Assembly: GCA_009773355.1 (NCBI GenBank)
Contig: WRPG01000029.1
Coordinates: 1-58,334, forward strand
Direction: 5' to 3'
Length of the DNA: 58,334 nt
Source of the DNA: Limisphaerales bacterium
Lineage (GTDB): Bacteria; Verrucomicrobiota; Verrucomicrobiia; Limisphaerales; SXTU01
The position numbers and the translations under genes are program-made. A model generated the notes under the pieces. It was not told the origin of the DNA and did not search any database. It saw only the letters and a list, made by a program, of their open reading frames with translations. Shown piece after piece: positions 44,415-52,848 of this stretch (positions within the stretch are counted from its first letter, which is position 1; the number at the start of each line of letters is the position of its first letter).

Positions 44415-46604
44415 TCAGTATTTCGGCTTGATGGTCGGCGCGTCGGTGGCGGGGGCGACGGGTTTGCGGCGGTCCACCTTGCCGGGGGGCTTGCCGTTGG
44501 CGCCCGGCTCGTCGGCGTTGTTGTTGCTGTGGTAGTGGTAGCCGCTGTAGTAGTAGTAGGAGGCGTCGCTCGCGAGGTTGATGTTGTTCAGCACGACGCC
44601 GATGAGCCGCCCGCCGACCTTCTCCACCATCTGCCGCGAGCGGATGGCGAGGGACTGCGGATACTTGCGATACTGGATGACGAGGATGGCGAGGTCCGCG
44701 CCGCTGGCGAGGACGGTGGCGTCGCTCACGCCCATGATCGGCGGGGCGTCGAAGAAGACGAAGTCGTAGCGGCGCTTGGCCTCCTTGATGAACTCCTTCA
44801 TCTGCGGCGAATTCAGGATGCCGAGCGCGCTGCTGGGCAGGCGGCCGCTGGGGAGGAAGTTCAAGTTCGGCAGCGAGGTGGTCTGGATGACTTCCTCGAG
44901 CTTGTTCTGGCCGAGGAGGTAGTTGGTGAGGCCGAGCGAGTTGGACAGGCCCAGACGCTTGTGGAGGCTGGGGCGGCGGAGGTCGGAGTCCACGAGCAGC
45001 ACCTTGTTGCCGTTCTGCGCGAAGATGGTGGCGAGGTTCAGGACGGTGGTGGACTTGCCCTCGCCCGCGCCGCCGCTGACGACGGTGATGGCGTTGGCGT
45101 GCTCGTCCTTGCGGGTGAAGAGGACGTTGGTGCGCAGGACGCGGTAGGCCTCGGCGTGCGGGCTGTCCATGCCCTCGTCCAGCAGCGCGCCGACGTTCTG
45201 CGGGATGACGGCGAGCACGGGGGCCGAGAGCGCGCGCTCGACGTCGTCAATGGTCTTCACGCTGGTGTCAAGATACTCGATGAAGAAGGCCAGGCCGACG
45301 CCGAGCAGGAGGCCGACGAACGCGCCGAGGGCGATGTTGAGCACCACCTTGGGCGAGGCGGGCTTGACGGCCGGCTCCGCGAAGTCGGTGACGCGCACGG
45401 CGGTGGTGCGCTTGATGTCCCGGTCCAGCTCCTCGACCTTGATCTTGTTCTCCACGGTCTCGCGCAGGCGCTGCTGGCGCTCCAGTTCCTGCCCGGCGAG
45501 CTGATAAACACGCCGGCTTTCGGCGATCTCCCGGCTCTGCTTCTTCACCTCCTCCAGCTTCTGCGTGCGCTCCGCCAAGGTGGCCTTGTCCGCCAGCAAG
45601 TCGGTCTCCAGCCCCTTCATCAAGCCGACGACGCGCGCCTCAATCTGAGTCTCGATCTTGGCGATGACGTCCTTCATGCGCGCGTATTCCGGGTTTAACG
45701 GGCCAAGATCCTTGCTCTTGGAGATGAACTCCTTCTCGGCCAGGCTCAACTCATCCAGCCGTTTGGTCAGCAGTTCGTCCGGGGCGACGTAGTTCAGGGC
45801 GTTGCGGAGCTGGTCGGCGGGCAGCTTCTTAAGCTCGTCGAAGCGGGTCTGCTTGCGCCGGTAGGTGGTGGCGAGCTGGATGTTCTCCTGCTCCATGGCG
45901 CGCATCGTGTCAATGTCCAGCGTCCCGATCATCCCCGGCGTGTCCATGGTGAGGATGATGCCCTTGTCCTTGAGGATCTGGTTGACGTTGCTCTTGGCGA
46001 CCTCGACGAAGCCGTGATGCTCGGTGAGCTTCTCGCGCAGGGTTTTCAAGCCCTGGTCCACCAGCCGCAGCCGGAGCTCGTCGCGGCTGGCCTTGTAGAC
46101 CTCGGCGATCTTGTTGGCGATCTCGGCGGCCTCCGCCTTGTCCTTGCTGTAAACGTTGATCTCGATGATGGAGGTGTTGCGGACCTGCCGGGGGTCAATG
46201 AGCTTGATCAGCACCTGGTAGGCTTTGAACTTGGACTGGCCGAGTCGGTATTTCTGGTCCCAGCGCTGCACGAGCTTGAGGTCGTCAATGACCTTGTAGA
46301 GCACCTCCTTGGACTGGAGAATCTCGAACTGGGTCATCACGAAGTAGGGATCGAAGCCGCCCTGCTGCTGCTGGGGCATCAGGCTGGAGATGTCGCCCAC
46401 GTCCTTCTGCACGTCCATGCGGACGGTGCTCATGAAGGTCGGCTCCATCCAGTGCGTGAGCACGGCCGTGGTGCCCACCACCAGGGCGAAAACGACGAAG
46501 ATGAGCAGCCCGCGCATCCGGATGATGCGCCAGTAGTCGAGGAAGTGCAGCCGGTTCTCCGGCGTGCCGGCGGCTGGGGTGGCGTAGTTCGATGCAGCGT
46601 CCAT
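44415..46604 (-). CDS. Polysaccharide copolymerase with BY-kinase domain (Wzc-like)
   Basis: A 729-residue inner-membrane protein. Wzz domain with TM1 at about 32-52 (GLLIFVVFALVVGTTAVLTHW), a long periplasmic coiled coil (about 165-400), TM2 at about 419-444 (LNIALGAFVGLLLGVGLAFFIEY). The cytoplasmic tyrosine kinase has Walker A GGAGEGKSTT near 512, Walker A' VLLVDSDLRRP, and Walker B FVFFDAPP. The C-terminal tyrosine cluster YYYYSGYHYH (about 679-690) is the autophosphorylation site. Such proteins set chain length and gate export with Wza-like partners, which is exactly the next gene. No polymerase (Wzy) or flippase (Wzx) gene is nearby. Confidence 0.94.
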   Translation of the reverse strand: MDAASNYATPAAGTPENRLHFLDYWRIIRMRGLLIFVVFALVVGTTAVLTHWMEPTFMSTVRMDVQKDVGDISSLMPQQQQGGFDPYFVMTQFEILQSKEVLYKVIDDLKLVQRWDQKYRLGQSKFKAYQVLIKLIDPRQVRNTSIIEINVYSKDKAEAAEIANKIAEVYKASRDELRLRLVDQGLKTLREKLTEHHGFVEVAKSNVNQILKDKGIILTMDTPGMIGTLDIDTMRAMEQENIQLATTYRRKQTRFDELKKLPADQLRNALNYVAPDELLTKRLDELSLAEKEFISKSKDLGPLNPEYARMKDVIAKIETQIEARVVGLMKGLETDLLADKATLAERTQKLEEVKKQSREIAESRRVYQLAGQELERQQRLRETVENKIKVEELDRDIKRTTAVRVTDFAEPAVKPASPKVVLNIALGAFVGLLLGVGLAFFIEYLDTSVKTIDDVERALSAPVLAVIPQNVGALLDEGMDSPHAEAYRVLRTNVLFTRKDEHANAITVVSGGAGEGKSTTVLNLATIFAQNGNKVLLVDSDLRRPSLHKRLGLSNSLGLTNYLLGQNKLEEVIQTTSLPNLNFLPSGRLPSSALGILNSPQMKEFIKEAKRRYDFVFFDAPPIMGVSDATVLASGADLAILVIQYRKYPQSLAIRSRQMVEKVGGRLIGVVLNNINLASDASYYYYSGYHYHSNNNADEPGANGKPPGKVDRRKPVAPATDAPTIKPKY

Positions 46605-46608
46605 GCGT

Positions 46609-46648
46609 CAAAAAGGAAAAGAGGCCAGAGTTTGTTGGCTCCAGCCTC
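46609..46648 (-). terminator. Possible attenuator between barrel and copolymerase genes
   Basis: On the minus strand GAGGC and GCCTC flank an 18-base loop that includes the small hairpin GGCTGGAGCC. A T-rich run (TTTTCCTTTTT) follows just before the copolymerase start. It looks like a weak intrinsic terminator that could lower downstream expression relative to the barrel gene. The stem is short. Confidence 0.33.
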
Positions 46649-46685
46649 CCTCTCGAATCACAAAGTCGTCAATCAGGAAGATGCC

Positions 46686-47933
46686 CTACCAAGTTGCCTT
46701 GAAGCCGAGATAGATGCGGTTGCGGTAGTAGCTGCGGCCGTTCAAGTCCGAATCAAGCCGGTCGTAGTTGTAGCCAGCTTCCGCCGACCAGAATTGGGTA
46801 AACTTGTATTCCAAATTGCAGCCCACTGAAAAAAAATTGTCCGACTTGTTGTGTTCTACTGGATCGTTCGATTGGTTAAAGGTGGTTAGCTGGTATTGCC
46901 CGATCAGGCTTGCGTTGATGAGCGGCGTAAACTCGTAGTTCAAATTCCAGTAAACAACGGTTGCTTCGGAGTCCAAAACAACCACATCACTTTGAGCGCG
47001 GGAGTGTTTGATGCCCAATTGTAGCATGCTGTTCTCCTTCAGCGCGTATGTGCCGGAGAGGTCCACAAACGGGTTGGAAGCAGTGTCGCTGGAGAGTGGC
47101 GTAATTGCTAGCGCCTGCTCAATTCTCCGGACATTCGGAAACTCAGTGAGCTGATAACCGAACCGGCCGCTCACACTAAACTCCGGGGAAAAAGTGTGAT
47201 CAGCTCCAATAAAAAGATAATGCGACCGGCTGTCGCGCGCGTCAGGCGTGACGCCCGGCGCAGCGACGATGTCCTTGCTAGTTTGGTCGACCAAGCCGAA
47301 GGAATAGCCGGCCAAAGCAACCGTGTTTTCAAACACCTGCCACCGACTGTTGAGTGTGAAAAGATGTTCAACGCGATCCAGCAGGGCTGAACGGCTTCCC
47401 AATCCGGTCTGCTGATAGTCGTAATACTTGTTCGAATAAGCAGCTTCCAAGGTTAAGAGCGATGTCATCACCGCTGAGAAATTCAGGTCAAAGATGTTGC
47501 CCAGGTTGTTTCCCTGAGTTCGCAATGGAGTGGCTACCGCACCTGGGTCAAGCACGCCCGGCTCTTGCGAAATTGTGAAGCTATCGCTAGCCTTGATTTT
47601 GAACCGCTCCGTGAATTGATGCGTGCCTTGCACTCCGAGGTTAAAACTGTGGTCGGCGGAGTTTTCACGGCGATCCTCATAGTAACGCATCCCGTAGCGC
47701 GCACTGAGGTCGAGAACAGTTTGATCGTGGGTAAGTTTATAGACACCGCTCGGGCTAAAATCCGTGCCCCAACTGGACCGCTTGCCGCCCTTCGGCAGCG
47801 TCAGATAGTTGTCATCATAAAACGTGCGGACGCTGGCGGTGACGTTCCACGGCTTGGCGTCCTGCGCCAAGGCGGGCTGACAGACGGCCGCACCGAGCGC
47901 CGCGATTCCGGTTGTCGCAATGATCCGATTCAT
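46686..47933 (-). CDS. Outer-membrane beta-barrel protein of the exopolysaccharide operon
   Basis: A 415-residue protein starting at the ATG at 47931-47933 with a clear signal peptide (NRIIATTGIAALGAAVCQPALAQ). The mature part is strands of alternating polarity (TASVRTFYDDNYL, TVLDLSARYGMRYYEDR, FNLGVQGTHQFTERFKIKASD, WNLNYEFTPLINASLIGQYQL) and ends in an aromatic residue (GFKATW). This matches the outer-membrane barrel (BBP2/VpsM-like) genes that precede Wza/Wzc-type genes in exopolysaccharide loci. It probably contributes the outer-membrane pore. The coding sequence is noticeably AT-richer than its neighbours. It is probably the first gene of the leftward operon and has a weak AAAGG upstream of the start. 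Confidence 0.82.
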   Translation of the reverse strand: MNRIIATTGIAALGAAVCQPALAQDAKPWNVTASVRTFYDDNYLTLPKGGKRSSWGTDFSPSGVYKLTHDQTVLDLSARYGMRYYEDRRENSADHSFNLGVQGTHQFTERFKIKASDSFTISQEPGVLDPGAVATPLRTQGNNLGNIFDLNFSAVMTSLLTLEAAYSNKYYDYQQTGLGSRSALLDRVEHLFTLNSRWQVFENTVALAGYSFGLVDQTSKDIVAAPGVTPDARDSRSHYLFIGADHTFSPEFSVSGRFGYQLTEFPNVRRIEQALAITPLSSDTASNPFVDLSGTYALKENSMLQLGIKHSRAQSDVVVLDSEATVVYWNLNYEFTPLINASLIGQYQLTTFNQSNDPVEHNKSDNFFSVGCNLEYKFTQFWSAEAGYNYDRLDSDLNGRSYYRNRIYLGFKATW

Positions 47934-48032
47934 AAGACCTTTGGTGTCCGCGTTTTCCACTGAAAATTCGGGGCTTTGGTAAGGGATTGACCTCCGCAGG
48001 TCAACGCTATTCTTGCCGGGTGAAACCCCGAT

Positions 48033-48878
48033 TTACCCCTGAATCGCCTCGCGCACGCGCTCCAGAATGACCTCCGCCAGCCCCGGCTCGCTGCCGATGC
48101 TGGGTGCATACCAAAGGCGCCTGCCGTGCCGCTCCGTCGGGTTGCGCCAGGTCGGCTGGCCGCTGCGGAAACGCTCCTGCACGACCGCCGCCGGTTCGCC
48201 CAGCATCACCGGGATGTCCTCGTAGGAGTGGAGGCCGTCGCTGATGAAGAAGGGCACCATGACCAGGTTCCGCGCCTGTGCCATCCGCCAGCAGTCACCG
48301 ATGCGCGGCTCCTCCTCCATAAAGACCGGGTGAACCTCCGCATACTCGCCGCGCGCGCGGATGAACTCCACCTGCCGCTCGATGGCCTTGCGGGAATTCT
48401 CGTTGTTCCCCGTGCCGTGCCCGGCGATGAAGAGCGCCGTGTCCGCCGGCTTGGGCAGCGCGGGAAACGGATGCTGCTCCACCACCGCCCGCGCCCGCGC
48501 CAGCAGGACGTTGGTCATGCTCGGGTGCGTTCCCACGGGGCCGCAGTAATGCAGCGTCTGCCCGCCCCGCTGCTGAACGCGCGGGAAATCCCGCTGGCCG
48601 GGCTGGCAGAAGCCCAGTTCGCGCGGGATGACCTCCTCCGTAAAATACCCCTCGCTGATGAACAGCGGCACGATGAACACGCGCGGCGCGAACACCCCGC
48701 GCAGCACGCCGCCCACGGACGGCTCCTCCTTCCAGAAGCACTCGACCACCTGCGCGAACACCCCGCGCCGCCGCAGCTCATCCGCGTGCTGGTGCGTCGG
48801 CGCGGCGGAGTCCGCGTTCAACGTCGAACCGTGCCCGACCAGCACCAGCGCCGCGTCCGAGAAAGAGTCACTTGCCAC
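48033..48878 (-). CDS. CbiX-family sirohydrochlorin chelatase-like protein
   Basis: A 281-residue protein with a GTG start. It is a duplicated CbiX fold: first half ALVLVGHGSTLN...RVFIVPLFISEGYFTEEVIP, second half ALFIAGHGTGNNENSR...LVMVPFFISDGLHSYEDIP. Both halves keep the metal-binding His of GHG and the second-ligand region, as in two-domain class II chelatases that insert Co2+ or Fe2+ into sirohydrochlorin. No cobalamin or siroheme genes are adjacent, so the product (vitamin B12, siroheme or another tetrapyrrole) is not known. Transcribed leftward, divergent from the ABC exporter. Confidence 0.86.
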   Translation of the reverse strand: MASDSFSDAALVLVGHGSTLNADSAAPTHQHADELRRRGVFAQVVECFWKEEPSVGGVLRGVFAPRVFIVPLFISEGYFTEEVIPRELGFCQPGQRDFPRVQQRGGQTLHYCGPVGTHPSMTNVLLARARAVVEQHPFPALPKPADTALFIAGHGTGNNENSRKAIERQVEFIRARGEYAEVHPVFMEEEPRIGDCWRMAQARNLVMVPFFISDGLHSYEDIPVMLGEPAAVVQERFRSGQPTWRNPTERHGRRLWYAPSIGSEPGLAEVILERVREAIQG

Positions 48879-48936
48879 GCGCCATGAGTAGCGCGGAATC
48901 GGGCAAAGCCCAAGCCCGTTCCTGCCGCCGGTTTAT

Positions 48937-48968
48937 AACTTTGAACCTTGAACTTTGAACTTGGAACG
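48937..48968. repeat. Short direct repeats of the word GAACTT
   Basis: A run made of AACTTTGAAC, CTTGAACTTT and GAACTTGGAACG, with the core word recurring every 7-8 bases. A reverse-oriented relative (TTCAAGGTTTCAGGTTCAAAG) is at 57759-57793 upstream of thiC. No coding potential. Lies in the divergent gap between the chelatase and ABC genes. Confidence 0.6.
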
Positions 48969-48988
48969 TCACCCTCCCCGCGTCCGCC

Positions 48989-49948
48989 ATGTCCCCGCCG
49001 CCGCTCAACCAGGTTCAGCGCCCCGCCGTTCGGCTGACCAACGTCACCAAGACCTTCGGCCAGCACGCCGCCGTCAACCAGCTCTCGCTCGAAGTCCCGA
49101 CCGGCTGCACCTACGGCTTCATCGGCCCCAACGGCTCCGGCAAGACCACCACCATCCGCACCATCCTGCACATCTTCCACCCGGACTCCGGCGAGGTGGA
49201 GGTGCTCGGCGAGCGCAGCACGCGCGCCGCGAACGACCGCATCGGCTACCTGCCCGAGGAGCGCGGCCTCTACAAGAAGATGACCGTCCGCCGCGTGCTC
49301 GCCTACTACGCCGCGCTCAAGGGCATGAAGCGCGCGGACGCCGCCACCGAGATTCAGAAGTGGCTCGCGAAAATGGGCCTTGCTGAGTGGGCCGACAAAA
49401 AAGTCGAGACGCTCTCCAAGGGCATGGCGCAGAAAATCCAGTTCATCGCCGCCGTCATCGCCCGGCCCGAGCTGCTCATCCTCGACGAACCTTTCTCCGG
49501 CCTCGACCCGGTGAACCTCGAAGTCCTCCGTGCCGCCATCCTTGAACTGCGCGCGTCCGGCACCACCGTCATCTTCAGCACGCACGACATGGCGATGGCG
49601 GAGACGATGTGCGACTTCATCTTCATGATATACCGGGGCAACAAGGTGCTCGACGGCACGCTGGCCTCGATTCAGCACAGCTTCGGCGAGGACACCATCC
49701 GCGTCGGTTGTGCCGGCGGCGCGGAACTCCTGCGCAGCCGGCCGGGCGTGGAGCTGGTGCGCGACCTCGGCCAGTCGCAGGAACTCCGCCACCCCGACCC
49801 GCAGGCCCTCCTGCGCGACCTCGCCGCGCGCACGACCGTCCGCCACTTCGAGGTCTGCAAACCCTCGCTCCACGACATCTTCATCCGCATCGCTAAACCG
49901 GACTCGCAGGAGATGCAGGCGGCCAGGACAACAGGAGGCGGGGCGTGA
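48989..49948 (+). CDS. ABC transporter ATPase, NatA-like
   Basis: A 319-residue ATPase. Walker A GPNGSGKTTTIRT at about 47, Q-loop region IGYLPEERGLYKKMTVRRVL (the EERGLY motif is typical of the NatA/DUF4162 group), signature LSKGMAQKIQFIAAV, Walker B LLILDEPFSGLDPVN, and switch His in FSTHDMA. About 80 residues follow the ATPase core, with a C-terminal domain of the DUF4162 kind (LRSRPGVELVRDLGQSQELR). It should power the permease at 50465, for export of sodium, peptide or drug. The two exporter genes are separated by a SMI1/KNR4 gene. Confidence 0.92.
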   Translation: MSPPPLNQVQRPAVRLTNVTKTFGQHAAVNQLSLEVPTGCTYGFIGPNGSGKTTTIRTILHIFHPDSGEVEVLGERSTRAANDRIGYLPEERGLYKKMTVRRVLAYYAALKGMKRADAATEIQKWLAKMGLAEWADKKVETLSKGMAQKIQFIAAVIARPELLILDEPFSGLDPVNLEVLRAAILELRASGTTVIFSTHDMAMAETMCDFIFMIYRGNKVLDGTLASIQHSFGEDTIRVGCAGGAELLRSRPGVELVRDLGQSQELRHPDPQALLRDLAARTTVRHFEVCKPSLHDIFIRIAKPDSQEMQAARTTGGGA

Positions 49949-50017
49949 AAAGCTTCCTCAACAATCAGCCGCCTGCTTTTCCGTCGCGATTCCGTCGAGC
50001 TAGATGTCTGCCACGCC

Positions 50018-50434
50018 ATGCTCTCCCCAGCCGCTAAACAGAAGATTGAGAAACACATCGCAGCTCTGCCGCCCGCATTGCGGCATGAGCCAGCTACGGA
50101 GGCACAGCTACACGAATTTGAGGCGACGTATGGGTTGATACCTGAAGACTACCGTTGGTTTCTTGCCACCTGCGGCGGTGGGCATTTCGGCTCTGAGAGG
50201 GTTGATTGTATCGCTCAACTCACCAAGGGGCATGCCAAGTTCAGACGCGAGTTTGGGGCTCCGCGTGGCTGGACGATGAGCGACGTGTTCGTCGTTGGTT
50301 GGGATAGTGCGGGTAACCCGTTCGGCATAGAGACACCCACTGGTCGAGTAGTCGTTGAGGACCATAACTTCGGTGGCATCCATGAGCTTGCTCCGAGCCT
50401 TGAGGAGTTCATGCTGAGAGGAGTTTGGGCGTAA
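50018..50434 (+). CDS. SMI1/KNR4-family protein
   Basis: A 138-residue protein. The pattern EAQLHEFEATYGLIPEDYRWFLATCGGGHFG followed by VVGWDSAGNPFGIE, TGRVVVEDHNFGGIHELAPSLEEFML is the SMI1/KNR4 (SUKH) fold: a helix, the IPxDYxxFL motif and a glycine-rich turn. Bacterial SUKH proteins often act as immunity proteins against contact-dependent or polymorphic toxins, but no toxin gene is nearby. The gene has lower GC and different codon use from the ABC genes on both sides, suggesting later insertion between them. Confidence 0.85.
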   Translation: MLSPAAKQKIEKHIAALPPALRHEPATEAQLHEFEATYGLIPEDYRWFLATCGGGHFGSERVDCIAQLTKGHAKFRREFGAPRGWTMSDVFVVGWDSAGNPFGIETPTGRVVVEDHNFGGIHELAPSLEEFMLRGVWA

Positions 50435-50464
50435 GACACGAGCAGGGCTTGACCATTTCTCCCC

Positions 50465-51811
50465 ATGAACAAAATCTGGCGCGTCACCTGCACCGAATAC
50501 CTGAACGCCGTGCGCAGCAAGGCGTTCATCCTCGGCGTGCTGGCGCTGCCGGTCATCATCGCCATCTCCATCGGCGCGCAACTCTACGCCCAGAAGAAGA
50601 CCGACCTCACCCCGCGCCGTTTCGCCGTGCTGGACCGCTCCGGCCAGCTCTACGCGCCACTCGCGGCGAAGGCGAAGGCCCGCACCGACCGGCTCCGTTC
50701 CGGCAACCCGTCCGTGTCCGTGCAGCTCAAGGGCCAGTCGCTCAAGATGGACCTGCCCAAGCAGGCCGAGTTCGTGCCGGAAGAGTTCAAGTTCAGCGGC
50801 AATGACTTCAAGGCCGCCGAACTCCAGCTCTCCGGGCGCGTGCGGCGCAAGGAGCTGTTCGCCTTCGTCATCATCGGCCCGAATGTTCTCAACTCTGGCG
50901 CGACCAACGGCGCGGATGTGCTCTACCACACGCAGACACCGACGTATCAGGATTTGCCCGGCTGGATTGAAAGCACGCTCAACAACGAGGTGCGCGAGCG
51001 GCGCTTCACCGCCGCCGGCGTGGATTCCAAGCAGGTGCGCGACCTGTCGCGGCCCGTGCCGGTCCAGCGCCTCGGCCTCGCCGAGCAGAAGGCCACCGGC
51101 GAGGTCGTGCAGGCCAAGCGCGAAAACCGCTTCGCCACCATGCTCGTCCCGCTGGGCGGCATGTTCCTGCTCTACATGGTGGTGATGACCAGTGCGCCCG
51201 CGCTGCTCAACACGGTGCTCGAGGAGAAGATGCAGAAAATCTCCGAAGTGCTCCTTTCGAGCGTGTCGCCCTTCCAGCTCATGCTCGGCAAGCTGCTCGG
51301 CACGGTGCTCGTGTCGCTCACGCTGTCGGGGCTTTACGTGGGCAGCCTCACCTGGGTGCTGTGGCGGTTCGACCAACTCGACAACGTGCCGGGGCATCTC
51401 TTCGCGTGGTTCTTCCTGTTCCAGGTGCTCGCGCTGCTGATGTATGGCTCGGTCTTTCTCGCCGTCGGTGCGGCGTGCAACGAAATCCGCGACGCGCAGA
51501 GCCTGATGTTTCCGGTGATGATGGTGGTCATGCTGCCGTATCTCATGTTCATGCCCGTGCTGCAATCGCCGGCCAGCCCGTTCTCGCGCGCCGTGTCGCT
51601 CTTCCCGCCGGCCACGCCCATGCTGATGTTTCTGCGCATCGCCGTGCCACCGGGGCCGGCGTGGTGGGAAGTGGCGCTGGGCGTGGTGCTGACCACGGCA
51701 TTCATGCTCGGCTGCGTCTGGGCCAGCGCGAAGATTTTCCGCATCGGCATCCTCTCGCAGGGGCAGGCTCCCAGCATCCCGAGGATGATCCGGTGGGTGT
51801 TCTCGAAGTGA
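50465..51811 (+). CDS. ABC transporter permease, NatB-like
   Basis: A 448-residue ABC-2/ABC-3-type permease. One N-terminal helix (about 21-38, AFILGVLALPVIIAISIGAQL), a long extracytoplasmic domain (about 40-215), then five helices (GGMFLLYMVVMTSAPALLNTV; LGTVLVSLTLSGLYVGSLTWVL; LFAWFFLFQVLALLMYGSVFLAV; MFPVMMVVMLPYLMFMPVL; VALGVVLTTAFMLGCVWASAKI). The motif VLEEKMQKISEVLLSSVSPFQLMLGKLLG is the diagnostic NatB/CcmB-like cytoplasmic helix. It pairs with the ATPase at 48989. Substrate not predictable. Confidence 0.92.
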   Translation: MNKIWRVTCTEYLNAVRSKAFILGVLALPVIIAISIGAQLYAQKKTDLTPRRFAVLDRSGQLYAPLAAKAKARTDRLRSGNPSVSVQLKGQSLKMDLPKQAEFVPEEFKFSGNDFKAAELQLSGRVRRKELFAFVIIGPNVLNSGATNGADVLYHTQTPTYQDLPGWIESTLNNEVRERRFTAAGVDSKQVRDLSRPVPVQRLGLAEQKATGEVVQAKRENRFATMLVPLGGMFLLYMVVMTSAPALLNTVLEEKMQKISEVLLSSVSPFQLMLGKLLGTVLVSLTLSGLYVGSLTWVLWRFDQLDNVPGHLFAWFFLFQVLALLMYGSVFLAVGAACNEIRDAQSLMFPVMMVVMLPYLMFMPVLQSPASPFSRAVSLFPPATPMLMFLRIAVPPGPAWWEVALGVVLTTAFMLGCVWASAKIFRIGILSQGQAPSIPRMIRWVFSK

Positions 51812-51846
51812 GCGGGCTTCGACCCAAACATTCTGTGCGATGCACC

Positions 51847-51916
51847 CTCTCATTAGCACCCGGCTTCAGCCGGGTGTAACCAACAGCAAGCGGAGCAAAC
51901 CGGTTTAACGGTTTGC
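51847..51916. repeat. Half-copy of the CTCTCATTAGCACC palindromic element
   Basis: It begins CTCTCATTAGCACCCGGCTT and continues CAGCCGGGTG, identical to the left half at 22728-22757. It has a 20-25 base spacer and then the hairpin GCAAACCGGTTTAACGGTTTGC, analogous to the GGAAACCGTTTCAACGGTTTCC of the full copy. The right inverted half is missing, replaced by a different element. Confidence 0.85.
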
Positions 51917-51932
51917 GTCCCCGCCGCAGCTT

Positions 51933-52005
51933 GTAGCTCGACATTCCAATGTCGAGCGCTGAAGCAACGTCGCCGTCGAGTCTCGACATTGGAATGTCGA
52001 GCTAC
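51933..52005. repeat. Nested palindrome with 24-base exact inverted arms (CTCGACATT units)
   Basis: Arm 51933-51956 begins GTAGCTCGACATTCC. Arm 51982-52005 is its exact 24-base reverse complement. Each arm is itself a palindrome (CTCGACATT-CC-AATGTCGAG). The spacer is 25 bases. The terminal GTAG/CTAC matches the ends of the 9554, 30923 and 34701 elements. Confidence 0.9.
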
Positions 52006-52066
52006 GCTGCCGCCAAACATCGGATTTGCCTTGCCGACGGTTGGCTCTACGCTCCCTCCACCAAAC

Positions 52067-52843
52067 ATGAAACGCCGCGCCTTCTTGAAAACCTCCCTCG
52101 CCGCCTCCGCCGTCACTGCTGCCGCCTCCGCGTCCGCCGCGGCCAAGCCCGGTGCCGAGTATTACGAACTGCGCACCTGGTCGCTCAAGGCCGCGAAGCA
52201 GCCGCTGCTCGACGCCTACCTGAGCCGCGCGTTCATCCCCGCGCTGAAGCGACTCGGTATCGGGCCGGTCGGCGTGTTCACCGAGACGCTGCCGAACAAC
52301 GAGCTGAAGGTCGTGGCGCTCATCGTTTATCCCGCCCCGGAGCAATTCGCCACGCTGTCCACCCGGCTCGCCGCCGACACCGAGCATCAGAAGGCCGGTG
52401 CGGAGTATCTCAATGCCAAGGCCGCCGATCCGGTTTATTCGCGCATCGAAAGCTCCTTCTTCGTCGCCATCGAGGGGCTGCCCAAGCTCGCGCGGCCCGA
52501 CGCGACGAAACCGCGCCTCTTCAACCTCCGCATCTATGAGAGCCACAACGAACGCGCGGGCAAAAAGAAAATCGAGATGTTCAACCGCGGCGAGCTGGAC
52601 ATCTTCAGGCGCGTGGGCCTCACGCCCGTGATGTTCGGCGAGGCGCTCGCAGGCGCGGCGATGCCCAACCTCACCTACCTGCTGGTCTTCCCCGGCGAGG
52701 ACGGTCGCAAGCAGGCGTGGGACACGTTCCGTGCCGACCCCGCGTGGCTCAAGCTCAAGGCCATGCCAGAATACGCCGACAAGGAAATCGTCTCGCGCAT
52801 CACCAACCGCCTGCTCACGCCCGCTCCATATTCGGAGCTGTGA
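52067..52843 (+). CDS. Tat-exported NIPSNAP-family protein
   Basis: A 258-residue protein starting at the ATG at 52067. The N-terminus KRRAFLKTSLAASAVTAAASASAAA is a twin-arginine signal. Two NIPSNAP (ferredoxin-like) domains follow: YYELRTWSLKAAKQPLLDAYL...VGVFTE and FNLRIYESHNERAGKKKIEMFNRGELDIFRRVGLTPVMFGE, the second with LTYLLVFPGEDGRKQAWDTFRADPAW. Tat-exported NIPSNAP proteins are common in Planctomycetota and Verrucomicrobiota; their role is unknown. Palindromic repeats crowd both flanks. It seems to be a single-gene unit. Confidence 0.9.
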   Translation: MKRRAFLKTSLAASAVTAAASASAAAKPGAEYYELRTWSLKAAKQPLLDAYLSRAFIPALKRLGIGPVGVFTETLPNNELKVVALIVYPAPEQFATLSTRLAADTEHQKAGAEYLNAKAADPVYSRIESSFFVAIEGLPKLARPDATKPRLFNLRIYESHNERAGKKKIEMFNRGELDIFRRVGLTPVMFGEALAGAAMPNLTYLLVFPGEDGRKQAWDTFRADPAWLKLKAMPEYADKEIVSRITNRLLTPAPYSEL

Positions 52844-52848
52844 CGCGT

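Noticed and set aside
43390-47933. The polysaccharide secretion genes as a complete Wzx/Wzy cluster
   Set aside because: No flippase, polymerase or glycosyltransferase gene lies in or next to the operon, so only the copolymerase and export part can be claimed.
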